NCBI GenBank assembly: GCA_002005505.1
Contig: KV908515.1
Location: 94,840 to 158,839 of the forward strand
DNA: 64,000 nt
DNA from: Botryococcus braunii
Taxonomy: Eukaryota > Chlorophyta > Trebouxiophyceae
Direction: 5' to 3'
The position numbers were made by a program, and so were the translations under genes. Positions 38,165-58,799 of the stretch are shown here, in pieces (position 1 is the first letter of the stretch; the number at the start of each line of letters is the position of its first letter). Below the pieces are notes generated by a model. That model searched no databases and was not told the origin of the DNA. It was given only the letters and a program-made list of their open reading frames with translations.

Positions 38165-41100
38165 GGAGAGGGAGGGGGAGGAGAGGACGGGGGTTGGAAA
38201 GAAGGGGGAGCAGGAGGGAGAGGGACAAAGCGGAGGGGAGGGGAGGGAACGCAGAGAGAGAGGGAGGGCGGGGCAGAGAGGGGAATGTGAGTGTGTGAGA
38301 GTTTGGAGATGTTTGGCTATGCCTGATAGCTGAAGGTAAAGAGTCCGTATTTCTTCTCCCTTGCTGCGGTGCTGAATGATTGTTGGGGGGGGGGGGGGGA
38401 AGCTTTGCATGAGCGTGCATGTGTGTGACTAAGAACACAGTTCAGTCTGGGTCGCATGTATCTGCCATATGCTGTCTTTCACAACAGTTCAGTTTGTGGC
38501 GTCCCTGCCCTCCAAACAAAGCGTCAAGCATAACAATCTTGCTATTGCGACTGGAGTGAAGGCATTATAGACAGGTGATGGTCCTGTGTTCTGGTGAATG
38601 TCCTGTGTCCCGTGCCGTATGGTAGGAGAGGGTGGCACTCTGACTTGAATCGCTTTGGTGCAACGGGGGAAGGATTGCGCGTCGTACATGTAGAGACGGA
38701 ACACATTGGATTTTGATGAGACCCGGGGACTCGATCTGGCTCATCATGAACTCATCATTGACTCGTCATTGACAGGCAGGTTGTGGTTGCTGCAGGGCCC
38801 CAAAGCAGTGCTAGGACCGGGGACAGGGCTGGGGCAGGCGCAGCTGTTCTGGGACGACTTCCAGAGCAATTACAAAGTGTTTCCCTCGGAGGGCGCGCAT
38901 GCCGCCTTCGCACCTCGGGGCTGGAAGCAGCGCGCCCTGCAGGCCTGGGTCGAGAACAAGCTGGGCTACTGTGAGGTCGAGCATGTGGGTGGCCCCTTAT
39001 TTGCTCCTACTTCCTGGTGCCTCCTCTTTAATAATTAGGGGGGTTTTGCTTTTTTGCTTACACCCATTTTTGGCCATCATCACATGTCACGCGCGGCGTC
39101 CATTCTATCATGCAGTTTGCAAGATTGCACTCCTTCGCTTGATGACTGCCCTTCTCAAACTCTGGTGCCGGAATCTGTGTGCAAGCTGCCTCCTATGTGC
39201 AGCTGAGATGGACCTCACCATGCATGAAGAACCTCACCTCACCATGCGTGGAGGAGCTCTCATTTTTGAATGGGGTTTCCTGTGAGGCACCACGCTCCCC
39301 GTGTCATGTGGGGACGAAGAAGGAGGAAGGCCGCTTCTGAAGGGCCCCGATAGGGGAAAGAAAAGGGAACAGCATACAAAGGGCGTTTTTGAAGAGACAT
39401 GAAGAAAACAAGGAAAGGAAACAGAGAATGAGGGGGAATGGATCCGAGGAAAGGGTCAAGGAAAAGGGGACCATGTTACTGCTTGCGAAGGCTCCTTTGG
39501 CGGCCGGGAAGGAGCTCAGCCGACAGCGGCTCATTTTCTCAGAGTTCGAGTCTCTGATCTCCGCCAGCCCCCCACCCCTTCGCAATCTAAGACCAAAGGT
39601 GGAGGATTTCTTCGGACTTACCATTCACACCCTCCCCGCCCGGGCCTTAGGGCTGCGGATGCTCTGCCCTGCTTGCAGACAAGAGGCAGCAGATAAACCG
39701 TCACCTCCGGACTGAGGGAGCTGCGTGGGAAAAGCAGCAAGGAGGGGGTGGGGAGACAGGGGGAGCGGGCAGGGAATGAGTACGGAGGCCCGGCGTGCAG
39801 GTGGCGTGCGGGAGTGGGCTGGCTCGCATCTACGAGTTCCTGCGCTCGGACGAGAAGGTAAACCGGCCTGAGATCAGCCTTGAGAAGGAGCTGGACCCTG
39901 CGGGCATCACCAAGGCAGCGCAGGCTGGGGACCCTCTGGCTCTGGAGGCGGTGGACCTGTTCCTGGCCATCGTGGGGGCGGAGGCTGGCTACATGGGCGT
40001 GCGCACGCTCGCCACGGGCGGCATCTACATCTGCGGGGGCATCACCCCCCGGGTGCCTTCCCGCTTCTCTCTCCCAGGCGTTCCAGGCTTTTGTTGGACA
40101 AACTTTGTCCCTGAAGCCTGCTTCCCCCCTCCCTCCCCCTCCGCTCGTACTGCGTTTTTCCCGCTCTGCTGCTCTGGATTTTGTGTTCTGAATGCTTACT
40201 GTGGGACCTAGAAAGATCTCCACCCATTTGGCTCCTGTAGGTGCGCTAGAAGCATGTGCTTTAGTTGTGGAGCTCCAATATGGATTCCTGGGCTTCACGA
40301 TTTGCGTTTCGGATTTGCAACCTTGGGGTCCAGAAAGAGCTCTGGTATGGGCCAGATGATGGGCTTTCCCGCTCTTGTGGGCTTGGGCTTAGGCTTGGGC
40401 TTGGGCTTGGGCTCACCATCCTGGATGGGTACTGCACATGTCTTGGGGTGGAGGAGGAGAGGTTCAGGATTGCAAGTGTTTGTAATCATACAGTGGAGCA
40501 TTGTCGTGTGAGTGGTATTTGAATCTTGAAGAGTTTGCTTTCTAGCTAACTGCTGCCATTTGCTCTTTCCCTTCAGTAGAGTGACTGTCTTGCACGTCTA
40601 GTGGGCATGACTGGTGCCATGTAAGTTCATTCGTTCATTCAGCTGTAGGTATTCATTCGTCCGTCTGTTGCTTCATTCATTCGTCCGTTTGTTCGGTTCA
40701 TCATTCAATCATGCGTTCATTAATTCAAGAGTTCGTACGGTCAATGAACCATTTATTTGTTCGATCAATCTGGAAAGTCTGCATGCCCCAGGATAAGCTC
40801 AGCCTTTTGGGCCGGGTGTCCAGGGTCCTCCGAGGGGGGTCATCACGAGAAGGGCTTTTTACCAAGAGATTGCCGGTGGACCACCAGCAGGCGTAAGGGT
40901 CGTAGGTACTGGTAAGGGTACTACAACAGAGGAGCAAGGACTTTCCCGCTCCCAATGCCCGATGACGGGCAAATTTAAAGCGGTGGGCTGATGTCATGTG
41001 AGCGGGGGGTGGGTTTTGGGCACAGCTGATCGAGAGAATCAACCAGAAGGGCCTCCTGGACAGCTTCCTGTGGACCAACAGCCGCTTCAACAAGCTGCTG

Positions 41101-41208
41101 CGCACCTTCCCGCTCATCGCAGTCGTGAATGACAGCCTGGGCCTGTTAGGGGCTCGGGAGTATGCCACTCGCCTACTACTGGCACCTGAATTGTGCAAAA
41201 CAGTCTGA
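36826..41208 (+). CDS. glk: glucokinase, bacterial (GLK) type
   Basis: Phosphorylates glucose with ATP to glucose-6-phosphate. Exons: 36826-36954, 37144-37337, 37846-37945, 38796-38984, 39801-40052 and 41026-41208. All phases fit and give 348 residues, close to the family length. Motifs in order: ATP-phosphate loop ADIGGTNCRFELW, FAVAGPV, MTNLSWTID, catalytic LNDFEANGYG, GPGTGLGQA, SEGAHAAFAPR, SGLARIYEFL, LATGGIYICGGITPR and a C-terminal LIAVVNDSLGLLGA. This is the glucokinase family of bacteria, also found in some algae and protists, not the hexokinase fold of plants and animals. The start ATG follows an in-frame stop at 36811 and lacks an obvious targeting peptide, so the protein is probably cytosolic unless an upstream exon exists. 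The intron after 37945 has G/A-rich and (CA)n sequence. The last intron is noncoding. Confidence 0.95.
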
Positions 41209-43872
41209 TTTTCTGCGACCCTTGCAAAATGCTCACAGATGAGTTGTGCAGGCGTTCCCTCTCATTACGTTGCTCCAGGGGAGAGGAACCCAACCTTCGT
41301 TGGGAAATAGTTGAAGACCCTGCATGCCATTCAGCTGAGAAGAGCTTCTGGGATTTGTTGGACCTCCGAGCGAAGGTGATTTGTATTAGATGTCAAAAAG
41401 GGGTGGACGTATTTCTTGAGTAGGTTAGCTGACAGGGTATCTGATCATCATGACAAGTAACATGCAGCTGTCATTTATTGCTCCTTCAAAGTCATGGCCT
41501 TGTGGACGGACCCACTGCTGTTGAAAAGCCATGACGAGTTTCTGGAGCCCGTAAAACTGTTACTGGATTGCAAGGCACGCTGCTTAGCAAAGTGGGAAGA
41601 TCTTGGTGTTGTATGATCTCATTCCGTAATTTGTAGTGCGCTGCAACCGCTTTTCAAGTATCCACGCAATTTTTCTGCAATGCAGGGGCAACAGATCTGT
41701 GGCAGCAGACATCAGACAAGGGCCCCATTTGTTCGTTTGCCTTCGTGTCCACAAGTAGGGACGCCCCTTAGGGTTAAACAAGGGTGGCAGCAATGGAAGG
41801 TCTTCGGGTAAACAGGACATCATCTGGGGGATCAAGATGTTTGCCTTGATAGATTCTTGCATATGCCACGCCCATCTGACTGGACAAGGGTTTCAATGTT
41901 CCAAGGCTTTGTGGCTTGGATTGGAGCTCTGACAACTTAACTTCCGTTGCTTTGAACAAGCATTCCAAGGTTGCAATGTTGTTTCGCTAGGAGTTGTGAT
42001 GGGCACCACTGTCACCATCTTTGATTAGACCTGGGCAAAAATTCCGCGTCCCTGCATGATGGATTTTTGGTGTGCGGTTAGAATAGGCTTCACTCTTAAT
42101 TCTAAAAAGCGCGGTATTCCCCCGTCGAACTGCCACATCTGACAGTGGTGAAGTCGTGAATGCAGTTTCTCGCAATCCTGTCTGGGTGTGGTGAGCTGCA
42201 TGGTACTGGTGGGGTTATTTATTGGCGTGGGTTCCGGTGTAAGCCACATCCCTCACAGATTCAAATGGGTCTTATGATGGAGGCAGATAATACTTGCCTT
42301 CTGTTGAAAATGTGGCCGGTTTCTCACGTTGTTTTTGAGCCCGGGCCATTTCGATGTAGCCAATTGTTTTGAAGCGTGGAACCTGCATGTAATGTCATGC
42401 ATTTCCAACCTGCGTCTGATGAAGTTGTCGTCTTGAAGTGCTTGCATGAGATTCAAGGAAGGAAAAGGTGGTGCTTTATTCGGCTTTGAATGTAACAGTA
42501 TACTCATTTGAAGGGAAGGAAAGAGATCAGGGTTATACTTCGCTTAGTATGACAAGCTCCTTTAAAGGGCAGGACTCATCTAGCCTGTACAGATTTTGTT
42601 CTGTCTCACATGTCAGACGAGTACCTGCTCTGGGGCCTTGTTAGTAATGCAAAGATAATCAGCATCCCCAGCGTAGTTTGCAATCATCGGACATATTTGA
42701 TGGCTATCCAGCTAAATGGCATTGTACCTTCAGTACTTGGTCATATGCACTGCTGCTCCTGCTGCGGATGCCGTAGTTCACCGACGGACATGGAAGTGGG
42801 GTACTTGCATTAGTTCCCATGTATTGTCGTATTGATGATCTACTCTAAAGGAGAAACATATTTCTTGACAACTAGTGCCGCATGTACACGGGTTGCATGC
42901 TGCAACATTGTTACCTTTAAACCCTGACTGACCGTCCTGTATGACCTTGACCATGAAGTGTGAGGTCTCCTTCTATTAGGTTCAATCAATCGAACCCGAT
43001 GACTTAAGTATTAACAGGGAGCTCCTCGAGTCTCGAGTCACGTTTGCGGTGGTACCACAAGTCTTTGGATGGTAAAGATCTTCCTTCAGTTATAGATGTA
43101 ACAAAAGCACGCCGTACCTTCATATTGGGAAGATGAGCTTCCCGCACAAACTTTTCCCTTATCCCGAAAATGATAGGTGGACTGAGTGTTCCTTAGCAAA
43201 GAAAGCATGGCCGACCCTCCACAATAGTTACAGTGCATACTTTAGCAGCAACATTTAGCAGTAGCTTTGGTGAATGATAACCCCTGCTTCAGCACTAACA
43301 AGGTTACTCGCGCCTTTGCAGTGTTGCAGCTAAGCTTGGGGCTACCAATTGGCAGACCATCCCCGCATGACAACACTGCTGTTTTCCCGTGCATCAGCAT
43401 GCCCAAATGGTGTGCAGTGTAACTGCTAATATGCAACACAACTATGCTCCATTAGTGTTGAGCATCGGTGGCAGATCCAATCACAGCACACCATTTGCAA
43501 AAGGAACTCACTGACGCATGGGGCACTAGTTCATGAAACACCTCACAGCACACCTTTGGTTTTGTCTCCACTACAACTGTCCTTCATCACCCGTCTTAAA
43601 TGTCAAAAACCTTTCACAATGAGAACATTACGTGGCCTACTGTGCTTTCATGATCTCAAAACCCTAACATGCAAAAGAGGACCCGGGAGCATAAGGCTGC
43701 CGCTGACAACTGCTTGTCAAACTCTGACAGTTTTTTTCGCAAGGTGGCCCATAAAGCAGCCTGGGCATCTCACAGCGTCGAATGTCTCATATCTGGCTTG
43801 ATGATAGAAACCATCCCTGAGAAAGAAATAACAAAAGACTCGTATGGCAATCCACGAGAGGCAAGGTGATGA
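41209..43872. other. 2.7 kb convergent intergenic region
   Basis: Lies between the 3' ends of glucokinase and ferredoxin. It holds copy 3 of the dispersed repeat (42042-42098). No other supportable feature was found. Confidence 0.6.
42042..42098 (+). repeat. dispersed ~57-bp repeat, copy 3
   Basis: Matches the reverse complement of 17041-17097 along its length and 20409-20451 over the core. Confidence 0.85.
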
Positions 43873-44919
43873 TCAGTGTGGCTTTGGAATATGACCATCC
43901 ACCGCAAAATTCCGGGTCGCACCCGGAATACGCACCCGTAGCCCATCAAGGTCCTTTTCTGCTATAATCTGGCATCCAAGGCGACTCCTGCAGCCCCAAA
44001 GTTTCGTTACACAGGTAGCAAAACCCGCCAGGTCCCCCTTTCCTGGTCTTCAATGGCAATGTCCCAACAAACATCTGCTGTAGGCATAGCGAATCGTCCC
44101 TGACTTGCAGGATGTCTTGCCTCTTTTATCTTCTAAGCACTTCTCTGTATGCACTCAAAGGCAGTGCGATATATGACAGCACAGCAATATACGCCTCTGA
44201 CATGCAGGAGCTGCACTTCAAGATTGTGGTGTGCAAGAGGTATCTCAGTTTGGGGTTGCTTCCTAAATTCCCATGTATAGGAACCGCACGTGTCTGTCAG
44301 CCCGTACGCCAGGTCTAGCATGTCGTTTTCATCATCTGATGGTTCCGGCAGCTTTGCAAACATTTCTGGATCCTGCATGCCCATAATTAGACCTTTTCGA
44401 CCATGGAGTACTACCCAAAATGGACACTGCCCAAAAAAAAATAAAAAAATAGCAATGGGTCTGATAAAATGTAGCACTCCTGACACAAAGCTGCACCCAT
44501 TGGCCTGATAGTTATCGCATACCTCGACGATAACGTGACATGTAGAACAGGCTAGAGAGCCTTCACAAGCCCCTGGGACCCATCCCTGGACCCCCTTCAT
44601 GCAAGAAGAGAGCGACACGACTCATGTGAATCATAGGACAGCGTAAAGTGTTTGACTCGCTGTTCAATTACAGTGCCACCCCACCTTCGAGATCTATATT
44701 GTTAAGATGTGCTGCTTCCAAGAGGGAGGTGCCAATCTGGACCTGTACAGTCTTGCTAGACTTATCCTTGTCATCATCAAAAGTCACATTGATCCTGCCA
44801 CAAATACACCACATAGTGAATTTCGCACGGCAGACGCTCGTCCATCTTGCGCCTAGCAGGAGCTTACGTTTCGTTGCCTTGACCCGGCGGCGCCTGATGG
44901 GCAGTAGGAACCGACCCAT
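43873..44919 (-). CDS. MFDX: mitochondrial [2Fe-2S] ferredoxin, adrenodoxin type
   Basis: Electron carrier for Fe-S cluster assembly and P450-type steps in the mitochondrial matrix. Exons on the minus strand: 44919-44685, 44572-44523, 44372-44290 and 43987-43873, in phase, 160 residues. The N-terminus ([19 protein letters not shown]) is Arg/Lys-rich without acids, a good mitochondrial presequence. The fold follows: [25 protein letters not shown] and the cluster ligands in [10 protein letters not shown] (C-x5-C-x2-C), with the fourth Cys in RLGCQ. The adrenodoxin signature [20 protein letters not shown] marks the reductase/partner-binding helix. It ends DGHIPKPH. Introns are 112 (44573-44684), 150 and about 300 bases. 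All key residues are present, so it should be functional. Confidence 0.95.
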
Positions 44920-46427
44920 GCAACCAGGCCCGACTGTAAGATATAATCCCTGGCGAACTTCTTAGTGCATGGCCTGCGGCAGTCACTTCGGCCACCGTGA
45001 CTTTTAATGCCTCTCGATAAAGTGTTCTTGTGCCTTTCATTTAACTAATGAAAAGCTAAACATTCTTCACCAGTGAGACTGGCGCCCAGTGGTCAATAGC
45101 ATAGCATAAGGTTACAACGGCCAATCTTCCGCAAATACAAACTCTTACGCCGCAGTTAATTTTTTACCATACATTAAATGGTAAAAACTACCAGGAATAA
45201 GCTACGAGTCCTGACAGTTTAAATTGCGAGCAAGGGACTTGACAGGTTGGGCGGAAGGCCCCGCTTGGTGTACTCTGCGATCGCTGATCATTGATGGCAC
45301 GTGGTTCTCCCATGGGCCCCACTGGGCCCCAGGTGGGCCCACTTTGAAAAAGTTTTAAGTATGCATGCATGACCCGGCACACGCGGAGACAAGATTACGT
45401 AAGCACCACCAATACTCCCCATGGCCCCCATACCTACACGAAGGGCCTTGGCCTCCACCCAGCATAACCAAGCCCTTGAAGAAAATCACAGACAGACCAA
45501 TGTGCATACAATTAGTTCCTGGTTGGTGGCGGGCGACCCCGTCATCCGGATAGATCCACAGCATCCCCAGCAACCTGTGGATGTACACGGAAACAGGGAC
45601 GTGGTGTAGAAGTGAAGGTTTTATTACCTAACAGGGGGATGCTTACACTCGAATATGAGTGAGTACACGTTTGAAATAGTGAAAGCTGTTATTGGAACAT
45701 GCCTAGGGGGTCTGCACCGTACCTGTGTCTATAGGTTTGGGTGGGAATTCTGATTGCAGATGTGATCAGTATCTGAACCAGAAATCCCGTGTACGTGGAT
45801 GCAAGTCAATAGCGTGTTTGTGTGTCTTGGCAATACCCTCTGTATGCATGCATGGGTATGTAAGTGGTCAGTCAAAGGAGCTTTTGGCAATATGTATGGG
45901 CCACAATAACTCTGATGTTTGACAGGATGAAAACTAAATAAATACAAAAGACGTATGCACCGCAAATATTGGGGCCAGAGTTTTCGTTTAGTTGACTGTG
46001 TAGCAGCAGATCCTCCCCATGGCGAACCCTAAAGTACCCAGTTGACTCCCAATTGTGTTCTCCGTAACCGGAGAGAACATGTATGCTACATACGATAGCA
46101 AAGAACTGAATAGCATGAAAAATAGGATGGAAAGGCGCGCTATTCGAAGGTGAACTGTTGCTTCGGTAGATGGGTTGACCACCGCCAACATCCGGGGCAG
46201 GCAGGAAAGACAGGCTTCCTCGGTACTTTAACCATTGGACATGAGCGACAGAAAAGTTGAAGGGGTCCACACCTGCACCGGACAGAGCTCCTGGTCAGCG
46301 GTCTGCGTGGACTGGGAGGTCCACGAGCCGCGAGGAGTGGAAGTAGGGTGGGGCTGGCGAGCGGATCCGTGCACGTGCCGAAGGGGAGTAAAGGGCGGGG
46401 CGAATGTTGATGATTAGCTGCCTAGGG
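44920..46427. other. intergenic, no gene recognised
   Basis: 5' flank of the ferredoxin gene. A 132-codon minus frame (45872-46270) has no recognisable feature. Confidence 0.55.
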
Positions 46428-46479
46428 TACGGGGCGTATGTATGCACGTGGGATACGGGGCATATGTATGTACGTGGGA
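46428..46479. repeat. tandem duplication, two 26-bp units
   Basis: Units 46428-46453 and 46454-46479 differ at two positions. They lie about 100 bases beyond the stop of the minus-strand RT ORF. Confidence 0.9.
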
Positions 46480-46575
46480 AGGGAAAGGAAAGGAAAGAAA
46501 ATTTTTTGAAGTGGACGGGAGTTGGCGGATCATATGAGAAAGACGCACACGCCGGGAGGGAGTTACATAGGGGGT

Positions 46576-48561
46576 TCAAGGTGCAAATGCCCCACCAAAG
46601 CGGGCTTCGAACGTTCTTCGCAGTACTTGTGGTTTCTGCCCTAGAAAGGGGGCGATCCTATAGAGCGCCTTATAAAGTCGTCGTAAGATAACGTTAGCCG
46701 GGTATCCTGCCTGTCTAAACCGATGGTAGAAGTCCACGGTCGCCGTAAGCCAGCCGTCGGCCGTAGTGCAAATGTTTCTAAACCGCCACAGCTGGGAAAA
46801 GATGACGCCTAACTTACATTGTTCAGCCAGGCACGAATGTGCACTGGGAACCGTGTGTATATGGGGTATGGGACTGTATTCAGGACTGTTGCGCTTATCA
46901 AAGACCCCCGTAATAAAGTTCCTGGTGGGGTAATGCCACCGGATATCCAAATCCATGAAGTGGCCATTACTTTGGTCTGGTAATGAGGTGTCTTGAATAG
47001 CCAAGCACAAGGGGTATATCCCTGGGACCGCTTGTACCAAATCCCCCGTACTGAAAAGGCTGGATATCAATTGTTTGTCCGAATAAATGGTGATAAGGAT
47101 TATATCATCTAAGAACCGACGAAAGAAACGTAAAAAAGCCAGTAACAATGTAGCTTCGTCGACCCGTGGAGGGTGTACCCCCATTCCACTGTACATGGCA
47201 GTGGCCCGTGTCAAGAAGTTGAGCTCGTAAAAGAAAGCATATAAATTGACTAGGTCCGGGGAACATGATGCCCCCATTGGAACCCCCACTTGTTGTACAT
47301 AGACCGCATCCCCTACCTGGAATAAACAGTGCGAGAGAACCTCGGTGATCATTGCCTTGAGGGTGTCCCGAGTGAATACATACACTTGCGTTTTGCGGCG
47401 TGGGCAATAATATGCCGTCCGCGCGGGAGCCTGATCGGCCCGGAGCCACTCGTGAGAATCAGGGGTGGTAAGTAAGTGTTGCCGTGCGACCCGGTGTCGG
47501 GGGCCGCGCAAAAGCGGTTGATTTTGGTGATCAAAGACGGTATCAATTATCCAATGGATGGTTTGGATAAGATCTGGGTGGGGGATATGAGTGTACAAAC
47601 GTGTCACATCCGCTGTAACCACTTGGGGGCGGTCTGCCCTTGGTATGTGGGGGAACCGTACTCCCAGTCTATGCCTGATCTCCCCGAAGAACCAAGACGC
47701 CCCGATCGCGTTGCATTGCTTAATTGTGCTAACGGCTTCCGTAGAATTCAATAATTCTGGAAGGGGGGACCAAAATTCTCGCGGTACCCCGGTATCCCTA
47801 AATTGTGCAAGCCATAACTGATGTAGACTAGGCTTCAATGCTTTGCAGGCCCAGTGTATACGTTTGTATAGAGGCACAAACACCCCCACGTGGCCTATAG
47901 TAAGCCACCGCATGCCAAAGGGTCGTTTGTGCAGCTTGGGGGCTGCTGAATAGAACGGGAGTGATTCATTCTGTGGGGTCACTTGCAAATGAAACCTATT
48001 AACCACAATCGTCATGTCCTGAATGCATTGGTTAACATCCTGTACATGATGGAGTCTGTAAACTGGCACTCCCGTGGAGTGGAGGTTGAGATCATCCATC
48101 AATAACTGTGCCACCCTTGTTTTACACACTAACGCAAAATTTCGGGAAGCCTTATCGCAAGTTGTAATGAGGAAATGTTCCCCTAGCAGTTGGAAAGCCC
48201 GCCGTTCGTCGTCCCCAAAACGTAGAGTGTTAGGATGGGCTATGGGACGATTCGGTTCGAGGAAGGCCAATGCCCGTTGGAACCGGGCGGTAGCGGCTTC
48301 CACAAATGGAAGCGTTTGGGTAATCGGCACATGATGCTCTTCACACATCTTGGCCACCCAATTGTGTAGACCTTGTTTCCACGCGACGACGGCCTGTGCA
48401 CGGTGGGCCTCTGTAAGGTGTGTAAGGCAGGTGGGCCCACTTGCTGGGGCCCATTGGGCCCGGCCCAAGCGCCGCTTGGCAAGCCCCAGGTGACCAATCC
48501 GGTCAACGGACGTGGCTCGTATGCTTGTTGCCGTTGCATTTAGCGGTCCCACCGATTGCAA
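46576..48561 (-). mobile_element. Penelope-like reverse transcriptase ORF, intact, no GIY-YIG domain seen
   Basis: An uninterrupted intronless frame of 661 codons. RT motifs: ITTCDKA-like block near residue 130, LPFYSAAPKLHKRPFG (about 205-220), motif A VTADVTRLYTHIPH (about 315), motif B VGVPMGASCSPDLVNLY (about 425) and catalytic motif C RRFLDDIILI (about 480). A thumb and C-terminal region rich in aromatic residues and Arg follow. The YTHIP and GxPMGxxxSP patterns are those of Penelope-like RTs (related to telomerase), not LINE or LTR RTs. No GIY-YIG endonuclease follows before the stop, as in endonuclease-lacking Athena-type elements. The frame opens just after a stop at TAA-TTG with no early ATG; the first Met is near residue 70. 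The 5' end may therefore be truncated, or translation starts unusually. The element sits between the divergent ferredoxin and ADCS genes. Confidence 0.82.
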
Positions 48562-48891
48562 TTAATGTTTGGCTTTTAGCCCACCGCACCACACAAACAA
48601 TTGTTTGTTCTTTGATAGTATGAATCATACTTGACAAGTCTGTTCGAGGAATACTCTCTGAGCTACATGCGTTTTATTTGAATCGAGGCTTACTTATTAG
48701 ATTCAAGTGGGCGGCGCTGACAGCTGTTTAGCCTAAGCAGAAATACTACAGACGCACTATCATCTAGCAATTGGTCTGAAATGTTCAATGAACATCAGTT
48801 GAGGGCCTGCGTTGCGGGTTCGTGCTTTAAAAAGCAAGCACGGCGGATCGCCATGTGCAGCGCAAGTCCGCTGATACCATGATACAGTCCA

Positions 48892-57981
<9,090 letters not shown>

Positions 57982-58694
57982 TGCTGGGCCTGTACACCTG
58001 TGTGAGGAGGTCCTGGCTCCTAATCCCAGACCTTTCTTGTAAGCGTGTATGTAAATTGCGTTGACTCACCTCTGTCCTTCTAGACCGTTCCCGGCACAGA
58101 TGTCAATGTTTTCCAAAGTGTTGACGGCACATGTGCCAGGGCTCTGAGGTCCCACTGCTTCCTTGCTCTGACATGGACCTGGAGGCAAAGTCCACAGAGG
58201 CGATCTCCATGTTTAAATGCTTGTATGTGCAAGACCCCTCCTGTGTCAGGCCTGCTGCCCAGGTCCCAGGGCTAGCGATACGTGCCAGCAATGTGTTTGG
58301 GGGTGGGCGGCGCGCCTTCTTCGGGATCTGGGAGGTCTGCGCAGACACTTTCGCTTCAATACAGGGAATGTGAGTTGATAATTATGTAGTCTGTCTGGGC
58401 GCATGCATGATCTGGCTCAAATGAGGCCCGTGCTTCTGTGAGACTGTTACATGTTTGTGTAATTCATGTCGAAGGCACTTGAAGTCGTTTGGAAATCGTG
58501 ACGGTCTTTACTTGAGAATTGGATTCAGTAGTGTAAACTCTGCAGCTGATGGTGGTAGCCTTGGAACAATGTAGACATTTTAAAAATATATTCTTGTGTT
58601 TAAATATTAGAAGCCGCGTCTCTGTTGCTGACAGGGAAGACGATGCATTTCAGAACAGGTGGACGTATGTGACCAATGGCGGCCCCCCAGCTGA
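57982..58694. other. 3' flank of ADCS, no gene recognised
   Basis: Opposed open frames of about 80 codons (58131-58373 plus, 58103-58348 minus) overlap. Neither resembles a known family. Confidence 0.5.
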
Positions 58695-58748
58695 TGACAT
58701 GCATATCATCAGATGGGGAACGTTCCCCATCTGATGATATGCATGTCA
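58695..58748. repeat. perfect 54-bp palindrome
   Basis: Each half (27 bases) is the exact reverse complement of the other, with no spacer, centred on GGAACGTTCC. Confidence 0.97.
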
Positions 58749-58750
58749 GA

Positions 58751-58794
58751 GTAACGGGACATGAGCTGCATATATGCAGCTCATGTCCCGTTAC
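58751..58794. repeat. perfect 44-bp palindrome
   Basis: Two 22-base halves are exact reverse complements with no spacer, centred on GCATATATGC. It starts two bases after the preceding palindrome. Confidence 0.97.
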
Positions 58795-58799
58795 CACTG

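Noticed and set aside
44133..44618. 161-codon minus frame as a single gene
   Set aside because: It contains two ferredoxin exons plus their intron read-through. The spliced model fits the family exactly and the frame does not.
58131..58373. 80-codon plus frame downstream of ADCS
   Set aside because: No family resemblance, no supporting splice sites, and an equally long opposite-strand frame overlaps it.
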